Assembly: GCF_033958435.1 (NCBI RefSeq)
Contig: NC_134152.1
Location: 24,464,001 to 24,528,000 of the forward strand
Length of the DNA: 64,000 nt
Direction of reading: 5' to 3'
DNA from: Carettochelys insculpta
Taxonomy: Eukaryota > Chordata > Testudines > Carettochelyidae
The stretch's first letter is position 1, and each line of letters starts with the position of its first letter. Below are positions 15,201 through 27,200 of this stretch, piece by piece. The notes beneath the pieces were generated by a model that was not told where the DNA came from, did no database searches, and saw only the letters and a program-made list of their open reading frames with translations. Made by a program: the position numbers and the translations under genes.

Positions 15201-18200
15201 AGTGAAAGGGCACATTAATGAATTTTTTGGCAATCATCCAGTAGCAATGCTGGGTTTTTTTAGTTAAATAATTTTAGTTTCTGTATAGAGTCACTGACTG
15301 ATCTTTGTTTCACCATATAACGAAAATACTACATATGAAATCAATAGAAACAAAATAAAGGAAATAAATAAGCCTATGAATCTGGTTCCAGAATTAGAAG
15401 GGAGGCTGTTGCTTCATTGTTCCAAAGTAAATGCTTGCTTTACTGGTGTCTAAAAAGGATGGATGGGAAGGCGGCAGTCTGACTGGGATGTAGAGGGTTG
15501 AGCAATTGAGTGTGGGGGATAAGTAGGGAAACTGGGACAAAAGTGGTGGGAAAATTACTCCAAGAATGAGTTGGTGCTGGTGCGGACTTGAAGAGTTCTG
15601 TGTGTCTTGAAAGCTTGTCTCTCACTCGTCAGCAGATACTGGTCCAATAAAAAATATCACCCACCCTATCTCAGTGAAATACTGGCATGCTATACTTAAC
15701 GGTACAGTTTTTAATTGGGCCTGTCAGTCACAATTAAAGCAAATGGTTAATGCAAAACAAATTAACTCAGTTAAAAAAGTCATGAGTAATCAGTTTTAAT
15801 TGCACTGTTAAACAACAAAATACCAATTAAAAGTCATTCTTATTTAGCATACTTACATGTGTGTAATTTCTTTACTATAACTGGGCTAAAAAGAAAACAA
15901 TGTCAAACATTTAAGGTTTACAAGTCCAAGCATGAAGGGGCATATAAACAGGAAATGCATTTGGAATGCTTGTCCCACTTTCTGGTGACATTGTATATAA
16001 GCGGGCAGCATTATCTCTTGTAAATGTGAACAGACTTCTTTTTCTTAAAGATTGGCTGAACAAAAAGTAAGACTGAGTGGATTTGTAGGTGCTAAAGTTT
16101 GACATTGTTTTGTTTTTGAGTGCAGTTATGTGAAAAAAATTGTGAGTTGCATCACAGAATGCAATCTCTTAATCATGAAAGTACAACTGAAAAGTACATG
16201 GGACTCTATAATTTTATTACAAATATCTATATTGTAAAAAAAGAAGATCCTCATACAAGTAATATACAGTAAACCCTCTATTTAACGGACCCTGATTTAA
16301 TGGACTTTGGAAATAGAAGGTTCTGTCTGCCTTCCCTTGCTCTCCACCTTTAAATAAATGCCAGCCACTCGCCAGAGCTGGAGGAGCTGCTGGAGCATCT
16401 GGGGCTGGAGGAGCAAAGAGCACAAAGATCCCGCTGCACAGCTCTCTCTCCCGAGCCTGCTGTGTTCCTGCCAGGTCTCGGAGGGCTCCCTAGTGTGGCT
16501 TGCAAGGCGCCGCCCGTCCTAAAGATTGGGATTTCATGGCCTTTTGGCATTTATGGGTGCGCCTTCCCTCCATTAGCCCATTAAATCGAGGGTTTACTGT
16601 AGTGCAATCAATATATTTATAAGTGTTGAAAAAATCCACAAACGTTTAATATCAGTTTAAATTGCAATTCTCTTCTTTAACAACACTATTAAAATTGCTA
16701 TTGTGACTATATTTTAAAATATTGTGATTACTTGAGGGTTTTTTATTTTTTCATTTGATATCTCCGTTTTTAATATATTTGCATGGCAGGGTGCCATATG
16801 ATATTACAATACTAGAAACTGGATTATTTGTACCATACTACAGTAAATAGTATGAACTTTTGCACTGTGGGACATATATTAGGATCCCTTTTTGTTTTTT
16901 TCCACTGTGGATTAAAGCAGTAGCAAATCCTATATCTCTGCAGTAATAAATTTAAAATTTGAAATATTTCAATATTTCTTTTTCTAAATGTTTGACATGT
17001 TTAGCTACTGTAGTTCTGCTGTAAAGACAATTGCTGGGGTAATCTTAATTTTTAAAGTTAGCTATTTTATAATTTCTCCTCTTACCATTTGAGCTGGTTT
17101 AATTTGCCTCTCTTTAAAGATGGCTTATGCAGTTATTTCTATAAACCCTTGTACATCTGGCTTTAAACCTCTGTAGTTGATGATGCTTTTATCATTACTC
17201 ATTACTCTACTTATGCTTCTGAAAATCCTGTACAACTAATGAGAACTCTCATTAAAATTCAGCACTTCAAGAGCAAATGTTATCTAGGATGAATAGAATG
17301 CACACAATTACTTAGCTGCATTCAACACATCATCTTTTCTCCCCTACCAATGAAACACTGTAACACATTCGGCCTTGTGTCATAGTTATTTCCCACCCAC
17401 CTTTCTTAGTCCGGGTAATTCCAATGCCAACACAGTGGAATGCAGGCTTTGTCAGTTGGAGGCTGAGCAGAAGTAACAGAATTCAGGTAAAAGTTGACCA
17501 CGCTTGAATATTTCTGTGAGTAGAAGAGGTGGGGTTTGTATTGAGGACTAGAGCTACACCAGGTTTCATGGCTAAAACTTTTTTTGCTGAAAAATGCAGC
17601 TTTGGGTTGATTTCAATGAATTGTTTGAAATAAATAAAAGATCGCTCAGAAATCTCGGAACAGTGTTTCAGCATGAATTAAGCATCTTGTTTCAGTTTTT
17701 CAGACTATGCTAACAAGAGGTAATTAGGCACCAATACTGGAGGAGGAGGAGGAAGAGAAATAGTTGGTGACAGTGGTGGTGCTCCCTTATAACATCAGCC
17801 CAGTGGTTAGGCCATTCACCAGGGAAGTGTGAGGTTCAGATCTGAATCCCTGTTCTGGAGCAGAGACCTTGAGTCCCTGTTTTCGCCCTCCTTCATTATA
17901 TATGTGTTTAATACCATGGTATTTTGGGGGTGGGTTTCTCATTTTCTCCTGTTTGAAGCTGTTCTGCTTTATATCAAGTATATAAATATTTAGTGAGGTA
18001 GACCTAAGAAGCAAATTTGTCTTTATCTCATATGAGGTAAGTCTTCTGAACATGGGCTGTAGGGCCAGTCTCTCTTTTCTGGCCTAATGACAACTCAACT
18101 ATTGTATACAAAACTTCAACAGGAGAGGCGAGAACCCCCATCTCAGAATACCCTATGCCCAGGTGGTATTCAGTTGGAAGCAGGGACGCCTGAGTTCAAG

Positions 18201-21200
18201 TCCTTGCTCAAGAATGGAACTTTGAATCTAGGTGTCCCATGGCGTGAAAAATAAGTAGGGCACCTCCCTTACATCCTTCAGCTGTTTTGTAAATATTGCC
18301 ATTCCTTTGCATTGCTTGGAAATATTTGAGGTTTTTTTGCTTTGATTCCCCAATCTATTTCATTTTTGCTTTGACCTGAAATAATGGCTTTTTTTTTTTT
18401 TAAACATGCGTAGTTGAGTGCAGAGGAAACAAGCACTGCCTACAACATATAACATCATTTAGTTGTCCATCTCCATTAAGGAGGCAAGGGAGGGAAGTGC
18501 CGTATATTGTACAGGAGAAGGTTCTTAAAGACTTACTTTTACCTGGAAAGGGGTAATTAAAAGTACAGGAGAGGGATGGTGAGGCTGGTAAAGTTACATG
18601 CATGAGCAATTGAGAGAACAAGGCCATCAGTGGCTTTCCGTTGTTGAACTGCAGTCTGTCTTAACCCTCTCCAGTACTCGGGAGAAGACTTCCAGTTTGC
18701 CATTTCTTGCAAATCATCTTGTGCAGGTTGAACCTCTCTAATCCGGAGTTGGTGTCCAGCTACATCTGTAATCCAGCATGATTTTAGCTAGCTGGATGAC
18801 TGTTTATCAGGTCCCAACAGTGCTGGATTAGAGAGGTTCAATCTGTAATTTGGAAACCGGAAATCATGTTGTTACAGGTTTTTATATGGGTTTGATGTAA
18901 ACTAACAAGTCTAATTTCTCCCCCCCCCGCTCCCTCCACTATATGCATCCTTTTAGGAACAGCCCAACCAGGCAAACTTTGCTAACATTTGCACTGGATT
19001 AGAAGTCCTAAGTTTCCTATTAACTGTACTGCAGTCTCCAGCTATCCTCAGCAGCTTCAAACCTCTGCAACGAGGAGTAGCAGCTTGTATGACATGTGGA
19101 AACACCAAGGTTTTGAGGGCTGTCCACAGTCTACTGTCTCGCTTAATGAGCATATTCCCTACAGAACCAAGTATGTGATATTTTCTTCCTTTTTCTTTTA
19201 TCATTGCATACATTAAGTGGTTTTTGGGGGGAGCTGGGAGACGTTTCTGAATATGTTAATCTTCTGTTTTATGTGTTCTGCATTTTATGCTCCATTTTAG
19301 CTTGCACTTTCAACCTCCTTTTGGGGGAAAAAACTTGAAATAAGTAATCATGTGGAATACATCATTATCCATTGACATAAAAACTTAATAACCTGTGGCA
19401 GTCATTACTCTGAAACAAGAAATGCCAGTTATAAATTTAATGTCTTTTGCAATTATCATTTTTCTGCTTTGAAAAATGCTGTTTTTCAGTGGTTGAACAT
19501 CATTGTTTTACTAAGACAAGAAAGGGAGATTGGGTGTAAAGAAAGGCTTTAGGTAATGTGAAACACTTGACAAGGACAAATCCTGTCATAGCACTACTAA
19601 ATTTAGACCATCTTATTACTAGGAAGATTTTAGTGATCATCATGGGCGAGTAATACCCAACTCGGAGGCCAGTGTAGTTGTACAGTAGACATAGGGTTTT
19701 TTACATGCAAATAGAGAAAGTTCAGAGAGAGCCCGTGGTGCTGTTTTAATAACTATAGTCTTATAAAAATGTGTTCAGTTTTTATGTTGTGAAATCTGTC
19801 TCAGGTACTTCAAGTGTAGCATCAAAATATGAAGAGCTGGAATGCCTATATGCTGCAGTGGGGAAGGTTATTTATGAAGGACTTACTAATTATGAAAAAG
19901 CCACTAATGCTAATCCTTCCCAACTCTTTGGTGAGTTTCTCATACCTCTCATATAATGTGTATGGATTGGCTTGCTAATCAGTATGCTCTTTGTCAATAG
20001 GTTTTATTTTCTGTAAGGGGGTTGATAGCCATGTACATAGGGCAGAACACAACACTGGGAAATCTGGATGTGGACATGATCCTGGGACGATGGTTGACAA
20101 CTTTAAGGAGTAAGACTGCAGTGCTCATTGCATTCTAGCATTTCCAAGCAGGTGGCTGGAAGATGAGTATTAAAAATGGATATTGGTGTCTGCATAGGTT
20201 CCTATAGGAAGGAGAAAAGGCATTTCAGTGAATAGCGATGTAAAGTAAAAGCTATTGGAGACCTCAGTTGGCATAGACAAAATCCTGTAGTTAATATTTT
20301 GGGTCATAAGATCACGTTTTTTAATGAAGTTTTTAAAATACACTCTTGTCCAATATTTTTCTTTTGACTGCAAACACCAGGTTGTTGAAGGCATTGTAAT
20401 ATTAGCCAATTTAAATCACATACGAATCTTGGATTTGAATATTGAGGAATCCCAGATACAGCCCATTCATTTGAAAAGACAGCAATCCTGAATGTTTTTA
20501 TTAAGCACATTCTTGAAAAGCTGAAATGCAATCCTAGTTCAATATTTATTTACACTGATTAAACAAGCAGGGAACTAATCCTTTTGGTGCTTGCCCAAAC
20601 TCTTGAATACAAATGAGGTGTGGGAACGATTAGACAGTTTGGCTAGTGACATCAAGTTTGGCATAGAATTGGTTCTGTCAGTAATGCAGGCTTGGAATTG
20701 CACAAGTTGGGAAAGCTGCTGCTTTAAATGGCAAATGTCCTTCACTAGCCTACTTTGCGATCTGTGTAGGCAGGTGTAATTTCACCTAGGGAATTGCCTA
20801 TTTGTCAGGTGTCAGGATGTGCTGTACAACACACTAACCAAGAAACAGACCATCATTTTTCAGAGCACAATCCAAGGTTAGAGTCTACTGTTTTCCGAGT
20901 CAGTTTATATCTTATCAATGCTTTATTTAAAAAAAAAAAAAATCCAGGCTGTTAAAAGGTGTCTACACTCAGCCAAATCTGTGAGGGCTGGGGGCAAGGA
21001 GGTACAAAGTAAGAGACAGAAGGTTGGCTTTGATATCATTCTGTTAACTAAACACTGAAATGCCAGATATTTTTGGGGGGTTGGAGGAATTATGAAGATG
21101 CAGCTAAGTGGGAAATGGTTTTTCCTGCATTTCTGATTTATCTGTAAATAGTATGAGGACACACATTGCTATATGTCTTGTAAAATTAGCTGCCATACAG

Positions 21201-24200
21201 GAATACCAACATACGTCAAATGAGCAAGTTTGTATCCAATATATGTGTACATGCATTGTTAACAAATGTACAGTTTTGGGGGAAAATGTGTGTGTGTGTT
21301 CTAATACAAACACTTAGGAAGCATCTTCAATGCTAAAAGACAGCTTTTGCATAGTTCAATTATGTGCCCTTTTAATTATGGGTGATTTATTATGAACTTA
21401 GTAACTAATACCTGAAACTAATTAATGACACCGTGGGAGGATTACATCTATATATCCAACAGTTATGATGTTTTATTTTCATACCGTAGGATTAAAGAAT
21501 TGACACTGTTCCAAGGCAGATTTAATAAGGGTCAATGATTATATATGTTTGAATTTTTTCTGTTTAAAAAACTGAGCTTGTGTTTGAATAGAAAGGAATG
21601 TTTGGAGAGCTAAATAGAAAAATAATACAATTAATCTTGCTTTACTGGCGTTTTCCAGTATGCATCTAAATAGATTTCACATCTTTGTAACAAGGGTAAC
21701 TGCATATTCAGATTAGGACTCAAGTGTAGAGCACTGAAGTACAGAATTGTTTAGTTGACTCAAAATAGGGCATCTGGTTAGCCAAATTCTGAATGATAAT
21801 TTTCAAGAGGTTTTTATGTATATCTTAGGTACTTTAATGATTCTGAAGTCTGCATGCAGCAACAACCCAAGCTACATAGACAGACTGATTTCAGTCTTTA
21901 TGCGATCTCTACAAAAGATGGTCAGGGAACATTTGAATCCACAGGCTGCAGCTGGAACAGTGGAAGCAAACACAGGTAATACCAGTCTCCTAAGCCACAA
22001 AATCAATAAAGGTTTTAAGTTATGTAATCCTTCATAATGCTGAGATTGAGTGGTTTTAGCTGCTTGTGTATTAAGATTTGGAATTCCATATTACATGAAA
22101 TAATTGTCCTATTAAAGTGAGAAACCTTGTTGAAAATATTGACTGGAAGAAGTAACATTTTGTGTTCTGAAAAAAATTGCAGAAACGCTGCTAAAGGAAA
22201 AACAAGGCTATTAATGAACACAATATTTCAATTAATGCTGAAGCTGCTGAGGACAGTAGTTTGGAAGAAGCAATTCCGGTGGTTAGATTTGTAACTCTTA
22301 TTCAAATTACACAAAATAGAACCTTCTGAACTGAGACTATTCCCTGAGTAACTCAGAGCAAATTATTAAATTTTGGCAGATAAGCAAGTTTAAAAGAAAG
22401 AATTGAAAGAATAAGAATGCTGCATCACAAAGTACTGTTTTCATTTTGACAAGTTTAGCTTTAATTATTTATCTCATAATTTACTGCTATATTTTAATAT
22501 TTGTCAAACTATTATTAAAATGAGGCTTCACCACAGGCTTTGCAGCTGAATTCTTTTCATGTGGACAGGACCAGAGGAGAAGGCTGCCCTGAAGGGCACA
22601 GTTGCCCATGGTTTTGGGTATGGTACCTAGACAAACTGTTTTCTAGTGATTATAAGGATTTCTATTCTTGATAACATTTTGTGTGTTAAATATTTTAACA
22701 GTTTACTAAAATTGTCCATAGAGTTGCATTCATAAAGAGGCATTCAACCGTGTTATCCTTAGCTGCAGGTTGGATTGTTTTTAAATTAAGAAAATTTAAA
22801 TCCCCACAGGAAAAGCCTTCCTTTAAATAATTGACTTAATTAACTTTTCCATTTGTATGTCAGTTATTTTCAAAAAAATTCCCATTGGCTGGTACAACTA
22901 TTAAAACATGTTGATTTACAAATAAATATAACCTTTGTTAAATTTGGTAAATATTTGTTACATAGAAAATTACGTAAATATATTTAAGCAAATATAACAA
23001 TGTTTAAATGTTTATTTATTGTATGATGTCAGTAGGTTAGTTAGAAAATTGTGAATGACACTTTTTTTTACTAGAAAATTCCCTTTTTTCATGGTAACTG
23101 GAATTGAATTAAACACACAGAGCAGCCTATAACCTTTATAAACAATCCTTAAATGGTTTAGATAAATAAACTTACATTATTTCATAATTAAAACTAAATT
23201 ATAATACATTTATTTCCTTTTTAGAGAATTGTTTTAAGTGTAAGTTTATTAGATTTTTTTATTTATGATTTAAACTTTTTTTTTTTTTTTCAAATTTTGT
23301 AATAAACAAAAGCGGTTGATCATCCATCTGCTTAACTGGCAGGATGACAGTACTGCTGAAAAGGATCTGGGACTTATAGTGGATCACAAATTGAATATGA
23401 TTCAGCTATGTGGTACAGTAACAAAGATAAACTGATATCATTCTGGGGTGTACTGACAGGAGTGTTATGAGTATAAGACATGGGAGTAATTGTCCTGCTC
23501 AGGCCTCACCTAGAGACTGTGTCCAGTGCCGGGTGTCATGCTTTTGGAAAGATGTTGACAAATTGGGATGAATCAAGACAAGATAGATAAATGATAAAAG
23601 GTTTGGAGAGCCTGATCTATTAGAAAAGATATTTAAAAACTGGGTATGTTTCTTCTGGAGAAAAGAAAACTGAGGTGAGGCTTGATGAGTCTTCAAACAT
23701 GTTAAGCGTTGTTACAAAGAGGACTGTGATCAAGTATCCTCTATGTCCACTGGAAACAGAAGTAATCCACTAAAGCTGCAGTAAGTGAGATTTAGTTTAC
23801 ATATAACTAGGAACGTTTTCCTAATCAGGACAGTTAAGTACAGAGCAGGCTTCCAAGGGAGGTTGTGGAATCCCCATCAGTGGAGGTTTTTGGACAAATA
23901 CCTGTGAGCAGTGATCTAGGTTTACGTGGTCCTACCTCAGCTCAGGGGCTGGACAAGATTAGCATTTGAGATCCTTTCCAGCCCTGCATTTCTGTGATTC
24001 TGTATTTCTTGGGTAGTGTTCATTGGTTTGCCTATTTGTTGCCTGAGAGGAGGAGTGGTATTTAGCAGTAATCAGCTTCTCCGATGGTTAGCAGAGTTAG
24101 TACTAGAAAGTTTTACAGTATAATTCACTCTGCAGCCATTTTTTTCTGGAATGTGAAATGACTGATGAATAAATTTTTGTACTTCTATCCATAGCAGGTA

Positions 24201-27200
24201 CAAGTGAACTCGTAATGCTAAGCCTGGATCTTGTGAAAACTCGTCTTGCTGTGATGAGCATGGAGATGAGGAAGAATTTTATCCAAGCTATTCTAACATC
24301 TCTTATTGAAAAATCTACTGATGCTAAAATTCTTCGTGCAGTGGTAAAAATAGTGGAAGAGTGGGTGAAAAACAATTCTCCAATGGCAGCCAATCAGGTA
24401 AATTGAAAAGTTAAATAAGGTGAAAATCCTTATTCCAATCAAAAACTAATGAAAATCTGTAACTGTCAAACAGAGAACAGAACATGCAAAAGAGTTATAA
24501 GGGCCTATAGTCCACATATTTTAAAAGCCATCTTAACTGGAGTTAAGAATGCTTACATTTTCCCTTTCATTTGCAATAGTGCTTTGCTTTAAAAAAACAA
24601 AAAAACCCCAAAGTTAAGCCAAAGGTTCAGGTGCCTAAAAGCCTGTATTATTGGGCCATATAAAGTTGCTTCAGTTGAAGTAAGATAGTGGAATATTTTA
24701 GGTGAAGCTATATCATACCGGTTGTCTCACTTTCCATAACATTATGCGTTATCCTTCCTTGTATCTAATTTCTGAAAGAGTTTGGCAGTGTGTAAGGTTC
24801 AAAATGTGAGTTCAGGGTAAGATTCTGATTCAAATATATAAGTTTACAGTCTGAAAATTTTAGACTATGGAAAATTTTATTGCTGTGGTACGATAAGTGC
24901 ATATTTTATACCTATTGTTTTGTGCGTACCATGGAATTTTTGTTACACATTGGCCCCAAACCATTTTATTCTTATGTAGTTCAGGGAATATAATTGATAT
25001 TGTCTCTAGTACAGGGTGTTTTTTTCCTCTCTACATGGCTTTTGCTCCCTTTTTTTGTGATAAGGATGCACAGGATCCAGGGTTCTTAGAAGTAGTGTTG
25101 TAGGAGATCTTGATCACTGTAGCAAAGTTATGTCTGCAGGTTTTGCATCTTTCTGGCAGGTCTGATACTGCTCTGAGATGGTGTGCCCTGGTGAGAGGGG
25201 AGCTTGGTTTCAATGAGCTTGGAGAGGTTAGAGGATTATTTGAAGATCAGAAGTAGGGGTTATGGATACATTTCTTGCAGGACAGGACCCCCTTTGAGTC
25301 TGGGTTGTAGTTGTTTAATATCTAATTTGGGTTCCTGTGTGGGGTGGTAGGTGCAAGCTGGGGGTGAGGGAGGTGGACAGAGTAGATTTTATTTCTGTAA
25401 TGAAGTAGGTGCTCTTGGAATATTTGGGTGGGCCTTACAAATATGTGCTAATTACTTAAGCTAAACAGTTATTTCCACACTGCATGAAACTAGGGTGCTG
25501 GGGGTCCCTTTCCAAGACCTGAAGAGCTCTGCATGACTCAAAAGCTTTTCTCTCCAACCAACACAACTTGGACCAGTAAAGTAGTTTACCTCACCTGACT
25601 CATCTCAATGACTCAGTAGCAGTGAAACATAAAATAATGTGTGTACCTTCCTAGACCACTGGTTGGTCACGGTATTTATAATCATAAGAATGCCTATACT
25701 AGGTGAGACCAGTGGACCATCTAGCCTAATATCTTGACTTCCAACAGTACCTGGTCTCTGGTGCTTCAGAAAGAGAGTGAACAGAACAGGGCAATTTATT
25801 GAATGCTCCATCCCTTGTCATCTTGTTGCAGTTCCTGGCAGCTAGAGATTTAGGTGTACCCAGAGTAATCATTTTCTTCTTCTTCGAGTGTCCCCGTGGG
25901 TGCTCCACAATAGGTGTCGGACTTGCCCGGCGCCGCAGATCGGATCTTCCAAGCAGTTTCTGCCGGACCGCGCATGCGCCAGCGCGCGCTGCTCCCTTGC
26001 GCGCTCCTGGCCATGTGCGCGATCCGGTCCCCGCCAGTTCCTCTTAACCGCCGTCGGCTGCAGACGGAATCCGAACTAGGCTAAGGCCAAGTAGCGTATT
26101 CAATGACTTTAACTGTTTTTCTTTAAAGTTTTTCAAGTACTTAGGCTACTGCAAGTTAGCCGGTTGTTGTTTTTGCAAAAAAAAAAAACAAAACGAAAAA
26201 AAAAACAAAACAAAAGCAACAAACAAACGACAAGCGGGACAGCTTCAATCCAGTCCCAGTAACAAGCGCCGGAGGCCAGGAGCATAGGGCCATCAGCCCT
26301 CCTGCTGCGGCAGGCCATCGGAAGGGGAAAACAGCACAGAGAAGGTGCTAAGTACCCGTTTAACAACTGAAAGACTCACCAACAATGTCCTCTTCAGGAT
26401 TTAAAAAATGTGAGTCCTGCTGAGAGGCGATGCCAGCGTCCGATGGGCACAGTCTATGCATAAGGTGCCTTGGGGAGTCCCATGTTGCACAGAAATGCTC
26501 CTTCTGTGCTAAATTAACAGCCAGAGCAAGGAGAGACAGGGAGATGCGGCTTAAAATGCTGCTTTTTGATAAGGCCCTCCAGCCAGATGTGCCGGAGTGG
26601 CCGCAGCAGGAGGGACCCTCCGGGGCCCATAAAAGGAAAGCTGCCTCCCTCACCCCATCAGCGCAAAAACGGAGGAAAGCCTTCCCAGCTGGCAGCAACA
26701 GCGAGCGGGACGGGAGGAGCGAGCAGCCCCCAGCCGCAGCAACAGCTGATCGGTGGCGGCACGGAGAGCCACGTGGAAGCGGCTCAGCCTCCGATAATCA
26801 GCCAGCCGCCCTGCACCGCAGGCAGGGCGGCGGCTAAACAAGCGCCGGTACCGGCGGCACCGCAGGCAGCGGCACCGACCCCCGGGGAACCGGCGGTGCA
26901 GAGCGCGCAGGCACGCAGCCTGCAGGCACCGAAGGACACCGCACGTGCGGCACCGCCTTCGAGCGTGCCGAGCACGGTGCGGACGGGGCCGGGATCCCCT
27001 GTGCGTCAGGGGGCGGAGTTACCTCCTCCAGGGAGGGGGAAGGCTGCACACAAGAGGAGGCATTGCAGCCCCTCTCCGGACAGGGCTGTGGAGTTGCTTT
27101 CTCACAGCCCTCCGCTTATGTTGCAGACTCCAACCAGAAGGCAGGGGTCCCCCCTAGCCTACCCGGAGCCCCCTTCTCCATTTTTGCAACCAGCCTCACC

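Larger units (their letters stand above)
14861..18956 (+). other. TRRAP intron e13-e14
   Basis: Intron of about 4.1 kb with a PLE tail (15590-15680), a large fold-back element (about 15705-16745) holding a pogo-like MITE, and a small fold-back element (18724-18845). The rest (16750-18720) is AT-rich without recognisable genes. Confidence 0.65.
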
